DNA from: Spirochaetaceae bacterium
Lineage (GTDB): Bacteria > Spirochaetota > Spirochaetia > SZUA-6 > DRHE01
Direction: 5' to 3'
Assembly: GCA_020353535.1 (NCBI GenBank)
Contig: CP070696.1
Coordinates: 4,105,443 to 4,150,906, forward strand
DNA: 45,464 bases
Under the pieces are notes generated by a model. It did no database searches. It had not been told where the DNA came from and worked only from the letters and a program-made list of their open reading frames with translations. Positions 1 through 7,806 of the stretch are shown piece by piece; the first letter of the stretch is position 1; every line of letters starts with the position of its first letter. The translations under genes were made by a program, and so were the position numbers.

Positions 1-499
1 GCAGGAATCCGCTGGCCAGACAGAGCAGGTCCCCTGTAATGCTTCCCCCCGTACCGATGGCAAGCTTCTCCCAGAACACCGCCACAATGCCGGCGAAGGC
101 TCCGATCATCCCGACCAGCTTGCGCCAGTTGAGCCGATCCCCCGGCACAACGAAGTGGGCCAAAAAAGCCACGAACATCGGATAGGTGTGGAGTATCACC
201 GTAGCTCGGCCGGCCAGAGTTAGCCCGGTTCCCCAATTCAGAATCGCGATCTGCACAGTGAAGGCCAAACCGACAATCAGGAGAAGAATCATTTCGCCTG
301 CCCGAGGTCTCAGCTCAATGCCCCTCATCCAGGCCCAAAGAACGATCAGCGGCAGGGCCATGCTGAAGCGGATCCCGGCAGCAGCGAATGGAGGAACGCC
401 GCTTAATCCGATTTTAATCGCCACGACGTTCCCGCCCCAGAGGGCAGCCAAGAGGAGGACGAATACGGTGGTTCGAACGGGGAGAGAATTCTTCTCCAT
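1..499 (-). CDS. EamA/DMT-family permease, N-terminal part (gene runs off the window)
   Basis: The minus strand is open from an ATG at 497-499 to base 1, giving about 166 residues with no stop. The translation starts MEKNSLPVRT and continues as alternating hydrophobic helices. It carries typical drug/metabolite-transporter signatures: an early LWGGN-type turn in helix 1, a HTYPMFVAFLAH segment after a polar loop, and an internal G-x2-G-AFAGI helix. Family members are inner-membrane permeases of ten helices built from two EamA repeats; only the first repeat and a little more is present here. No clear Shine-Dalgarno sequence precedes the start. The gene is divergent from the phosphodiesterase at 591, with about 90 bases between. 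The transported substrate cannot be inferred. Confidence 0.82.
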   Translation of the reverse strand, partial: MEKNSLPVRTTVFVLLLAALWGGNVVAIKIGLSGVPPFAAAGIRFSMALPLIVLWAWMRGIELRPRAGEMILLLIVGLAFTVQIAILNWGTGLTLAGRATVILHTYPMFVAFLAHFVVPGDRLNWRKLVGMIGAFAGIVAVFWEKLAIGTGGSITGDLLCLASGFL

Positions 500-590
500 A
501 TGCAGGTACCGCGCCGATTCTACCGAATATGGCAGGGCCGTGTCAAAATGCTTGTCTTGCCGTGTGTATTGACCTACACTACCCCCACCT

Positions 591-1871
591 ATGATGCGGA
601 GCGTGGTGGTTGTATCCGTAGATGGACTGTCCTCGGTGGATCTGCCGCACCTCGAATCCCTACCAAACTTCAGGGAACTGATCCAATGCGGTTCTTACTG
701 CCGGGACATGCGGGGGATCTACCCGACCCAGACCTATCCGCTCCACGCCAGCTTGATTACAGGTTGCTACCCTCACCGGCACGGGGTTCACGCCAACACA
801 CTGTTTCAACCCGGCCGCAGTTCCCCGGACTGGCATTGGTTTCGCTCGTTCCTGCGGGTGCCGCCCCTGTACGAGCTCGCCACGCGAGCAGGTTTACCCA
901 CCGCATCACTTCTCTGGCCGGGAGCTGCCCGATCCCGGAACCGCTACGTGATCCCAGAGATAAAAACCACCCGGCCCGGTCAGTGCTTTCCGTTTCTGCT
1001 GCTGTCCAGCGGCAGCCCCCTGTTTATACTGCAAATGGCGATCCGCTACCGGTCACTGCTCAAGGGCCTGGAGTACGTTTATCTGGACAACTTCACCACT
1101 GCTGTTGCCTCTCACCTGATCCGAAGGAGAAAGACCAACCTGCTCCTGATCCATCACCTCGACCTTGATGGAACCCGTCACCGATTCGGTTTTCGTGCGC
1201 CGGAGATCCAGAAGGTTCTGGAGGACCACGATCTTCGCATCGGGACGTTGCTCGCCGCATCGCGGAGCTCAGGGATTTTCGAGCACACCACCTTCATCGT
1301 TTTTGGGGATCACGCCTACATCGACGTGCACACCCGCGTTCGTATTAACGCCGCCTTCCGGGAGGCGGGACTGCTCGAGCTCGATGCAAAAGGAAGACTG
1401 ATTTCCTGGAAAGCCTGGGCCAATTGCTGTGAAGGTTCGGCTCAGATCAGTCTCCAGGATCCTACTGACCGGACCGTTCATGAAGCGCTCGCAGAGCTGT
1501 TCGCTCGGCTAAAAGATGCACGGCTCGACGTTGTGGAAACCGTATACCCTCGCGACCAAATCGAGAGTATGAGACTCGGAGATCACCTAGACTATATAGT
1601 GGAAGCCAGGGCGGGCTGTTACTTCATCCCGGACATTGAGGGTGAGGTTGTCGAACCGGCGGAACCGGGATTTCGGGCGGTCCACGGCTATCACCCGGAT
1701 CGGCCGGGATACGGCTCCCTGTTTTTCGCCGCGGGCTCCGGGATACGTCGGGGTGTACAGCTGGAGGCCATGCGCATCGTAGATATCGGCCCCACCCTGG
1801 CGGCTCTCTTGGGATTGCAGCTGCCGGACCCGGAAGGCCGCGTACTGACCGAGATATTAGATTCTCGATAG
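591..1871 (+). CDS. Alkaline-phosphatase-superfamily hydrolase, nucleotide pyrophosphatase/phosphodiesterase (NPP) type
   Basis: The 426-residue product has the metal and nucleophile pattern of the NPP family. An N-terminal VVSVDG motif supplies a metal-binding Asp (D11). PTQTYPLHASLITG holds the expected nucleophile, probably T48, followed by CYPHRHGVHAN. Later come DLDGTRHRFG (Asp and His), FGDHAYIDVH (Asp-His pair) and HGYHPD (final His). Such enzymes hydrolyse phosphodiester or pyrophosphate bonds using two zinc ions. No signal peptide is obvious, unlike many family members, so it may act in the cytoplasm. Two consecutive ATG codons (591 and 594) begin the frame and no strong ribosome site is visible. 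A 12-bp hairpin follows the stop, before the transporter gene. The substrate is unknown. Confidence 0.85.
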   Translation: MMRSVVVVSVDGLSSVDLPHLESLPNFRELIQCGSYCRDMRGIYPTQTYPLHASLITGCYPHRHGVHANTLFQPGRSSPDWHWFRSFLRVPPLYELATRAGLPTASLLWPGAARSRNRYVIPEIKTTRPGQCFPFLLLSSGSPLFILQMAIRYRSLLKGLEYVYLDNFTTAVASHLIRRRKTNLLLIHHLDLDGTRHRFGFRAPEIQKVLEDHDLRIGTLLAASRSSGIFEHTTFIVFGDHAYIDVHTRVRINAAFREAGLLELDAKGRLISWKAWANCCEGSAQISLQDPTDRTVHEALAELFARLKDARLDVVETVYPRDQIESMRLGDHLDYIVEARAGCYFIPDIEGEVVEPAEPGFRAVHGYHPDRPGYGSLFFAAGSGIRRGVQLEAMRIVDIGPTLAALLGLQLPDPEGRVLTEILDSR

Positions 1872-1879
1872 CTCGTGCC

Positions 1880-1912
1880 GATGCTGTTGGCTGGTAAGTT
1901 GCCAACAGCATC
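1880..1912. other. Perfect 12-bp intergenic hairpin
   Basis: Arms GATGCTGTTGGC (1880-1891) and GCCAACAGCATC (1901-1912) are exact reverse complements around a 9-base loop. The hairpin lies between the stop of the phosphodiesterase gene and the ribosome site of the transporter. No T-run follows it, so it is not a textbook intrinsic terminator. It could be a mRNA-stabilising or processing stem, a partial attenuator or a protein-binding dyad. Confidence 0.6.
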
Positions 1913-1945
1913 AAGCTGAAGGAAATGGAACACAGGAGGACAAAT

Positions 1946-3922
1946 ATGGCCGCCAATGATAGGGAATATCGCAAACGCATCCGAGCCTGGACCATGTACG
2001 ACTGGGCCAATTCCGCCTTCATAACCACGGTAGCGGCCGCGGTGCTGCCTGTGTACTACAGCCAGGTGGCCGCCTCTACCCTGCCCAGCCCGGCGGTGGC
2101 CACAGCCTACTGGAGCGCGGGCCTGAGCATCTCCCTGCTCATCGTAGCGGTGATCGCGCCCGTGCTGGGCACGGTTTCCGACGTCATGCGGGGAAAAAAG
2201 ATGTTCCTTTCGATCTTTGCCGGTATCGGTGTTGTGGCCACCGGATTGCTCGTGCTTGTGAAAAGCGGAAACTGGCTGCTGGCCTCCTTTCTGTTTATCT
2301 TCGGACGCATCGGCTTCGCCGGCGCCAATGTGTTCTACGATGCCCTCCTGCCCCACGTGGCCAGTATCGAAGATCAGGACAAGGTATCCTCCCGGGGCTA
2401 CGCCATGGGCTACCTCGGCGGCGGCCTTCTGCTTGCCCTGAATGTTGTGATGATCCAGCTGCTTCCCGGAACCTGGGGGCCCCGGCTGTCTTTCCTCAGT
2501 GTGGCCCTCTGGTGGGCTCTGTTCTCCGTTCCTTTACTGAAGAAAATTCCCGAACCTCATACCCTGACCGCCCGGCTGGACAAAGGACAGAACGTGCTCT
2601 CCATCAGCTTCAAGAGAATCGCCGAGACCTTCAGAGACATCCGTCAGTACAAGGAGCTGTTCAAGCTGCTACTGGCCGCCCTGATCTACCTCGACGGCAT
2701 AGGGACCATCATCGGCGTGGCCGCCATCTACGGAGCGGAGCTGGGTTTCGGCACCCTGGAGCTGATCCTGGCCCTGCTGCTGGTACAGTTCGTCGGCATC
2801 CCTTTCAGCCTGATCTTCGGGCGTCTTCCCGGCAGAGACACCCGGCACCGGCACATCGTGATGGCCTTCATCATTTTCAATATCGTCTTGCTGCCGGTCA
2901 TCGGGATCGGAGGCAAACGTCTGTTGCCCGGGACCATCAGCGGCGCTCCCCTGCCCGCCTACACCACAACCCAGCGCGCCGTCGGTGAAGGGGCGTATCC
3001 GGTAACTGCCGATGCTTTCTCCTATCGGGGAAGCTGGACAGATCACACCGTAGCGGCTGAAACGATCCGTACTGAGAAAGACAGGATCTACAGGACAAGC
3101 GAGGAACAGGGAGCCCGCCTGGATTTCTCCTTCAACGGTCAGAGGCTCACTATCACTTACGGAGAAGGACCGGAACACGGAATCTGGAATGTTGTGATCG
3201 ACGGCCTGCCTCTGGAGGACGAGGATGGAAAGTCCGTCGCGATCAACGCCTACAGCGCCAATCAGCGCTACGAAAATACCGTCACGGTTCAGGCGCCCAC
3301 TGCCGGCGAACACATGCTCAGCCTCCTAAATCAAGGTGAGAAGGACCCGCGCAGTGCGGGGAACACCATAAGCGTTGCGGAGGTGAAGGTGCTGCCTCCC
3401 TTGCGGCAGAGCAATCTCGGCCTGGTCATCGTCATAATCTTGGCTCTGGAGGTGCTCTGTCTGCTCTTGGCTCTGCTGCTTGGAAAGCTCCTGTTCTCCA
3501 GGTTGGCTGAGAAGATGAACACCAAGCGCAGCCTGCTGCTGGCCCTGCTGGTCTACTCGGTAATCGCGGTCTGGGGATTTTTTCTCGATTCCGTGGTCGA
3601 GTTCTGGTGTCTGGCCTGGCTGGTTGCCTGCGTCCAGGGCGGAAGCCAAGCCCTGACCCGCAGCCTGTTCTCGACCCTGATCCCGGCGCCGAAGAGCGGA
3701 GAGTTTTTCGGTCTGTTCGGCATCATGGAGAAGGTGGCCACGATCTTCGGTCCCCTGCTGTTCGCTGCTGCCGCCGCCCTATTCGGATCCAGCCGTCCCG
3801 CCGTGCTGAGCCTGATCGTGTTCTTCATCGTAGGCATAGTCCTGCTGATGCGGGTGGATGTGGAAAGGGGCCGATACATCGCCAGGGCCGAAGAGACGGA
3901 GCTGAAGTCACGGTTGGAATAG
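1946..3922 (+). CDS. MFS transporter of the UMF1/Atg22-like family with a large inserted loop domain
   Basis: The 658-residue product starts MAANDREYRKRIRAWTMYDW. The WTMYDWANSAF sequence at the head of helix 1 is typical of bacterial UMF1/Atg22-like permeases. The ATG at 1946 is preferred over the upstream in-frame ATG at 1925 because AGGAGG (1934-1939) sits correctly before it. About eight hydrophobic helices precede residue ~320. Residues ~325-485 form a polar, strand-rich segment (for example LDFSFNGQRLTITYGEG), and about four helices follow (from NLGLVIVI onward). That insert makes the protein roughly 200 residues longer than usual. It resembles a beta-sandwich accessory domain and probably faces the periplasm, which is inference. 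UMF1 relatives are linked to amino-acid or small-metabolite efflux, but the substrate here is unknown. Confidence 0.82.
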   Translation: MAANDREYRKRIRAWTMYDWANSAFITTVAAAVLPVYYSQVAASTLPSPAVATAYWSAGLSISLLIVAVIAPVLGTVSDVMRGKKMFLSIFAGIGVVATGLLVLVKSGNWLLASFLFIFGRIGFAGANVFYDALLPHVASIEDQDKVSSRGYAMGYLGGGLLLALNVVMIQLLPGTWGPRLSFLSVALWWALFSVPLLKKIPEPHTLTARLDKGQNVLSISFKRIAETFRDIRQYKELFKLLLAALIYLDGIGTIIGVAAIYGAELGFGTLELILALLLVQFVGIPFSLIFGRLPGRDTRHRHIVMAFIIFNIVLLPVIGIGGKRLLPGTISGAPLPAYTTTQRAVGEGAYPVTADAFSYRGSWTDHTVAAETIRTEKDRIYRTSEEQGARLDFSFNGQRLTITYGEGPEHGIWNVVIDGLPLEDEDGKSVAINAYSANQRYENTVTVQAPTAGEHMLSLLNQGEKDPRSAGNTISVAEVKVLPPLRQSNLGLVIVIILALEVLCLLLALLLGKLLFSRLAEKMNTKRSLLLALLVYSVIAVWGFFLDSVVEFWCLAWLVACVQGGSQALTRSLFSTLIPAPKSGEFFGLFGIMEKVATIFGPLLFAAAAALFGSSRPAVLSLIVFFIVGIVLLMRVDVERGRYIARAEETELKSRLE

Positions 3923-3968
3923 TCCGGCTTCCATTGACTCCTGCGCTTCGGACGAGATAGCATGAGGT

Positions 3969-4376
3969 GTGATCGAACTCGATGTGAAGCAGAGACAACA
4001 CCTCGACTCTATCCGCCGGAAGCATGAGATCCGATTCATCCTCGCGTTCGGATCGCAGATCAGGGGATTCGTTCATCCGGACAGCGATCTGGACATAGGT
4101 GTTTATTATGAAGGGGAACGGAAACCTTTGGAGGTGGCTGCAGATCTACAGAAAGTATTTCCTCGCCACGAGGTGGATCTGGTGAATCTGAACCATGCCG
4201 ATCCTCTTTTATTGAACGAGATAAACAAGGAATGCCAGTTGTTGGCCGGAAATCAAACGGACTACCAGAACTTTCGCATTCACGCCTTTCATCGTTATCA
4301 GGATTATAAGCCCTACCTGCAATTGGAGGCGCAACTCAATTCCAGACGGCTGGCTCGATTGAACAATGGCCATTAA
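3969..4376 (+). CDS. mntA: MNT-type nucleotidyltransferase antitoxin (MntA-like)
   Basis: The 135-residue product starts at GTG 3969 and contains the minimal nucleotidyltransferase signature GS-x10-D-x-D: GSQIRGFVHPDSDLD, residues 28-42. A further acidic strand, HEVDLVNL, follows. MntA-type antitoxins transfer AMP to a tyrosine near the active site of a paired HEPN ribonuclease toxin and so neutralise it. The next gene is that HEPN partner, and the two frames overlap by 11 bases, consistent with coupled translation. The start is uncertain: the GTG follows closely on a GAGG sequence. The pair forms a type VII toxin-antitoxin module by the usual criteria. The AMP-transfer role is family knowledge; the motif is seen directly. 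Confidence 0.85.
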   Translation: MIELDVKQRQHLDSIRRKHEIRFILAFGSQIRGFVHPDSDLDIGVYYEGERKPLEVAADLQKVFPRHEVDLVNLNHADPLLLNEINKECQLLAGNQTDYQNFRIHAFHRYQDYKPYLQLEAQLNSRRLARLNNGH

Positions 4377-4794
4377 CCGCGAGCTCGTAGAGCGGAAATT
4401 CGGTCTTATTCTGCAGGACCTCGAAAAACTTCGAGAGTTGGCGGAACTCGATCTAAACGAATACCTCGCGGATTTCAGAAACGAGGTGCTGGCGGAGCGG
4501 TATCTGGAAAGAATAATCGGTCGGGTTATTGATATTAACTATCATGTTATTTCAGAACAAACACTGTCCGTGCCAACCGATTACCACAGCTCTTTTACTC
4601 AACTCCAGAAGTTAGGCATTCTCAGCGGCGGGAATGCGGCACGCTACGCCAAATTGGCGGGACTACGCAATAGACTTGCCCATGAGTACAACGGTATTGA
4701 TGAAAAGGTTATCCATCGAGCGGTGAGAGAACTCGTAGCGGATCTCCCGAAATATATTGAAGCGATCAGGAGCTTCATCTCTTCGGAACACTGA
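4366..4794 (+). CDS. hepT: HEPN-domain toxin, HepT-like (DUF86)
   Basis: The 142-residue, largely helical product carries the HEPN ribonuclease motif R-x4-H-x-Y as RNRLAHEY at residues 101-108. The remainder resembles DUF86/HepT proteins, with an acidic first helix, a DINYHVISE segment and a C-terminal helix ending IRSFISSEH. HepT proteins are RNA-cleaving toxins held in check by AMPylation of the motif tyrosine by MntA, whose gene is immediately upstream and overlapping. Start and stop are clear. A 63-base gap separates it from the convergent outer-membrane gene, and no strong terminator is visible there. Confidence 0.87.
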   Translation: MAINRELVERKFGLILQDLEKLRELAELDLNEYLADFRNEVLAERYLERIIGRVIDINYHVISEQTLSVPTDYHSSFTQLQKLGILSGGNAARYAKLAGLRNRLAHEYNGIDEKVIHRAVRELVADLPKYIEAIRSFISSEH

Positions 4795-4857
4795 TGCTGA
4801 CTCGGCGACCACCCATAATGCGACAATTTGTCAATCCCCACTGGCACTATTACCTGC

Positions 4858-6204
4858 TCAGAAATAGATCGAGATCCCCGCGTACAACTTGCCATAGCTG
4901 GCGTTATACAGCGTGTGATCCAGCTCATCCCCATTCGTTAGCATGAAAGGATCGAGTCCGAACGCCTCGTAGGAGACGTTGTCCCGCGAATAGTAGAACT
5001 CCCCGCTGTCTTTCGATGTAGCCTCCCTCTCACGCTGAGGAAGGGTGAAGCTCTGCAGCCAGCTCAATCCCACATTCACGGCGAGCCGGGGCAAAAAGAA
5101 GTACTCCAGCTCCACATTGGCCAGGACTCCCAGCCCGACGAACCACATCTCGATTTCCTTTCTTCTCTGAGCGAAAACGCTTCCTACCATCACGGGAAGG
5201 TCGTCATAGGCCTGGACGTACTGGATCGCCTGAATCGACGGACCGAGACCCGCCGCGATGTTCAATTTGTGGCCTATGGAAAACACGTAGGAAAAGGGGA
5301 GGGAGAAACTGAGCGGCCTCTGCTGGACCGAATAATGAATGGTAAAAGCGCTAATCTGAGCGGCGGGAAGAGTACCGGCCGGAACAATCGTCCCGTCAGA
5401 CTGCATGTAGTCCATAGTAAAGGCTTGTGCAACAGCTCCGGTTGGACCAGCGGGAATGTTGAGCATGCTCCCGTACGTCGGCTCATCATAGAACACGTAG
5501 TGGAGCTCCATCCCGACGTCCAGAGCCACCTTCCAGGACCGGGACAGGCGGTAGGTGAACTTGGCGCCGTAGCCGCTGGAGTGGTACTTATCGTCGCCAT
5601 GTTTTACCATCGCCTGCGCAGGTAGAATCATGAACCTGGCCGGAGTAACATTCAGGGAGGTGCCGATTCCGTTGGCCGTGATGTAGGTGTAGGCGTACTG
5701 GCTGCCGGCTTCGATCAGCTCCGCCTTGGCAAAGCGGGTGTTGGACACCGCCACCAGCGTGGTGGTCTCCACATCGACCAGCTGGAGGGTGATCAGGAAA
5801 TCTTCTCCCTCCTCCAGCACGCTTCCGGTAAGCAAGAGCTCTACCTCCTCGATACGGCCGACCTCCACGGTACTGCCCTCTGTGAAATCCGAGAGGGAAA
5901 GCTCGATTTCCTCCAGTGCCTCTTCCAGCAGCTCCCTATCCACGTAAGTAAACACCAGGCTGTCCTGGATTGCGGTCTTGATCCGCTCGGACAGCGCCTG
6001 GCCGACGTAGTTCTTTGCCGCCAGGGCTGAGATGTTCTTCATCTCGACCAGGGTCACGGTTTTCTTCGATACCAGAGTTTCCTTGGTCAGCAGATACTTC
6101 CTGGCCAGATCATCTACCAGGGCCTGCACCCGGCGATCGATGGTGTTGGCACAGACGCTCAAAGCCACGACAAACAGGATGATGGCAACGCTCAGCCTTT
6201 TCAT
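4858..6204 (-). CDS. Secreted outer-membrane beta-barrel protein with N-terminal CsgG/LpoB-like domain
   Basis: The 448-residue product has a signal peptide (MKRLSVAIILFVVALSVCA, predicted cut before NT). Residues ~35-175 look like a CsgG/LpoB/FlgO-type alpha-beta domain: VEMKNISAL, a helix with ERIKTAIQ, FTYVDRELLEEALEE, and VELLLTGSVLEEGEDFLITLQLVDVET. From about residue 185 to the end there are alternating amphipathic strands with aromatic girdles (for example YGAKFTYRLSRSWKVALDVGMEL). The sequence ends AGISIYF, and the terminal Phe is typical of outer-membrane barrels. It is the last gene of a minus-strand set after the P83/100 gene, from which it is separated by 98 bases. Location in the outer membrane is inferred. 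The exact function is unknown; related domain pairs occur in spirochaete envelopes. Confidence 0.75.
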   Translation of the reverse strand: MKRLSVAIILFVVALSVCANTIDRRVQALVDDLARKYLLTKETLVSKKTVTLVEMKNISALAAKNYVGQALSERIKTAIQDSLVFTYVDRELLEEALEEIELSLSDFTEGSTVEVGRIEEVELLLTGSVLEEGEDFLITLQLVDVETTTLVAVSNTRFAKAELIEAGSQYAYTYITANGIGTSLNVTPARFMILPAQAMVKHGDDKYHSSGYGAKFTYRLSRSWKVALDVGMELHYVFYDEPTYGSMLNIPAGPTGAVAQAFTMDYMQSDGTIVPAGTLPAAQISAFTIHYSVQQRPLSFSLPFSYVFSIGHKLNIAAGLGPSIQAIQYVQAYDDLPVMVGSVFAQRRKEIEMWFVGLGVLANVELEYFFLPRLAVNVGLSWLQSFTLPQREREATSKDSGEFYYSRDNVSYEAFGLDPFMLTNGDELDHTLYNASYGKLYAGISIYF

Positions 6205-6302
6205 GGTTGTATCCCCCTATCCTGATGTAGGCGCTATTTTACTGATAGAGAATGAAATGTACAATCTATGCGGCGCACTGAAACCAACGGCAATCAGCAG
6301 GA

Positions 6303-7793
6303 TCAGCGGATCAGACCCTGTCGCTTCAGATCTTCCCGGTTCAGCACCAGAATATCCCGGGTGGCTGAATTGATGTAGATCTTGTCTCCGAAGAGGAAAA
6401 AGGCGCTATCCCGGTCCACGATTTCCTCTGATTGACTGATCAACTGGAGCGCCTCGTCGAAGCGACCCAGGCGGTACTCATTTCCGGAACTGAACACCGC
6501 ATAGATCGAGTTGGACTGCAGCAATACGTAGCTCTCCGGATAGATCGCCTCCCAGCTGCGGGTGGTCTCCTTCAGCGTCAACGGCTCGAGGAGCATCAGG
6601 CGAGCCGAGGAGGTGGCGCTGCTCTCATGACCGACCACGAGGATGGAGTTCTTGAAGAAGTAGAATGCCCGACCGCGGATATGGCTGACCGGAGAGCTTG
6701 CCTGTACCTCCGAGGCCACCGGATCGAGGATGTGGAGGGTACTGGTTATCGAACCGTCGGATGCCCGAGGCCGCGCCTTGAGGTAGTACAATTGATCAGA
6801 AAAGACGAAGGCGCCCGCCCGCTGCGGCTGCCTGTCCTGAGCGCGCTCATCGGCGATGATCTGCTCCCGCTCTTCCGCGATCTCCTCCTCCTTGGCCGCA
6901 ATTTGGGCTTCGGTTTCCGCAGCCGCTGCTTCCCGCTCCCGCACTTCTCGCTCCCTGGCGGCAACCTCCGCTTCCAGGCGCTCTCGCTCCGCCTGGGTTT
7001 GGGCTCGTTCCAGTTCTTCTTTACTCTCGGCCAGTTCTTCCTTAGCCTCTTCCAGCTCTGCCTTCTCCTCATCGAGCCGGTCCATCTTCTCCTCGACCTC
7101 TCGCTCTTTGAGCTCCACCATATCCTTGCGGTCTTCCAGACCCATGTCCTCCTGCTGGCGCATCTCCTCGATGACCTTCTCTTCGGTGAGCTCGGTAGTG
7201 CTCAGGGAACCGAGCACACCCTTGCCGGCTTCGGCGGTCAGGGGGATGAGCATTTTGGTCGCTCCCGGCCACTCGAAGTACTTGGTGGACAGTCCGGCGT
7301 TCTGCCTGGTCAGGTAGGAGAGGACCAAAGATTTGTACTTGTCGGATAGGTACTCCAGCTGTCCTCTGTACACGGCGTTGTAGATCGTGGCAAACCGGGC
7401 CAGGGTACGGGCATCCTCGGACGAATAGTCGAAGGAACCTTCCAGATATCCGGCCAGGATGCGTCGAACATTGTCTATGTGATCGACCTTGGCGTCCCGA
7501 TCGATGGAAAAGATATCCGCATCGAATTTACCCACTTCCTTCGGGTCCACCACCCGGATCACCGAGTACTTGAACAGGAAGGAGGCTCGCTCTTTGTTTT
7601 GAGCCAGGACGTTGGCCAGATACCAGCCCAGACCCTTGATCTCGTCCGCGGTGTCTATTCGATCGTACGGACCTTCGTAATTGATGAATACGATCTCCCG
7701 GTCGACGCTGCGCAATTCCTGCTCGGCCACATCCTGAGCGTGCAGTCCCAGCACCGACAGGAACATCAGGATCGACAATACCGCTTTTTTCAT
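6303..7793 (-). CDS. P83/100-type spirochaetal coiled-coil protein
   Basis: The 496-residue product begins with a signal peptide (MKKAVLSILMFLSVLGLHA, cut before QD). An N-terminal globular part, residues ~25-205, starts with VDREIVFINYEGPYDRIDT and includes IRVVDPKEVGKFD. Residues ~210-320 are a very long charged coiled coil of Glu, Lys, Arg and Ala heptads (EEKMDRLDEEKAELEEAKEE and onward). The C-terminal part (~330-496) is strand-rich, with DQLYYLKARP and LHILDP-like repeats. This three-part build matches the P83/100 family known from Borrelia and Treponema and is the main reason for assigning the window to spirochaetes. The family role is not established; it is exported. It lies 13 bases after the propeller gene, so co-transcription is likely. 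Confidence 0.75.
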   Translation of the reverse strand: MKKAVLSILMFLSVLGLHAQDVAEQELRSVDREIVFINYEGPYDRIDTADEIKGLGWYLANVLAQNKERASFLFKYSVIRVVDPKEVGKFDADIFSIDRDAKVDHIDNVRRILAGYLEGSFDYSSEDARTLARFATIYNAVYRGQLEYLSDKYKSLVLSYLTRQNAGLSTKYFEWPGATKMLIPLTAEAGKGVLGSLSTTELTEEKVIEEMRQQEDMGLEDRKDMVELKEREVEEKMDRLDEEKAELEEAKEELAESKEELERAQTQAERERLEAEVAAREREVREREAAAAETEAQIAAKEEEIAEEREQIIADERAQDRQPQRAGAFVFSDQLYYLKARPRASDGSITSTLHILDPVASEVQASSPVSHIRGRAFYFFKNSILVVGHESSATSSARLMLLEPLTLKETTRSWEAIYPESYVLLQSNSIYAVFSSGNEYRLGRFDEALQLISQSEEIVDRDSAFFLFGDKIYINSATRDILVLNREDLKRQGLIR

Positions 7794-7806
7794 AATCTAG
7801 CTCCTC

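Noticed and set aside
6432..7349. Leucine-rich 305-codon frame antisense to the P83/100 gene
   Set aside because: It is the complement of the Glu/Lys-rich coiled coil (GAG to CTC), giving artificial Leu/Ser runs.
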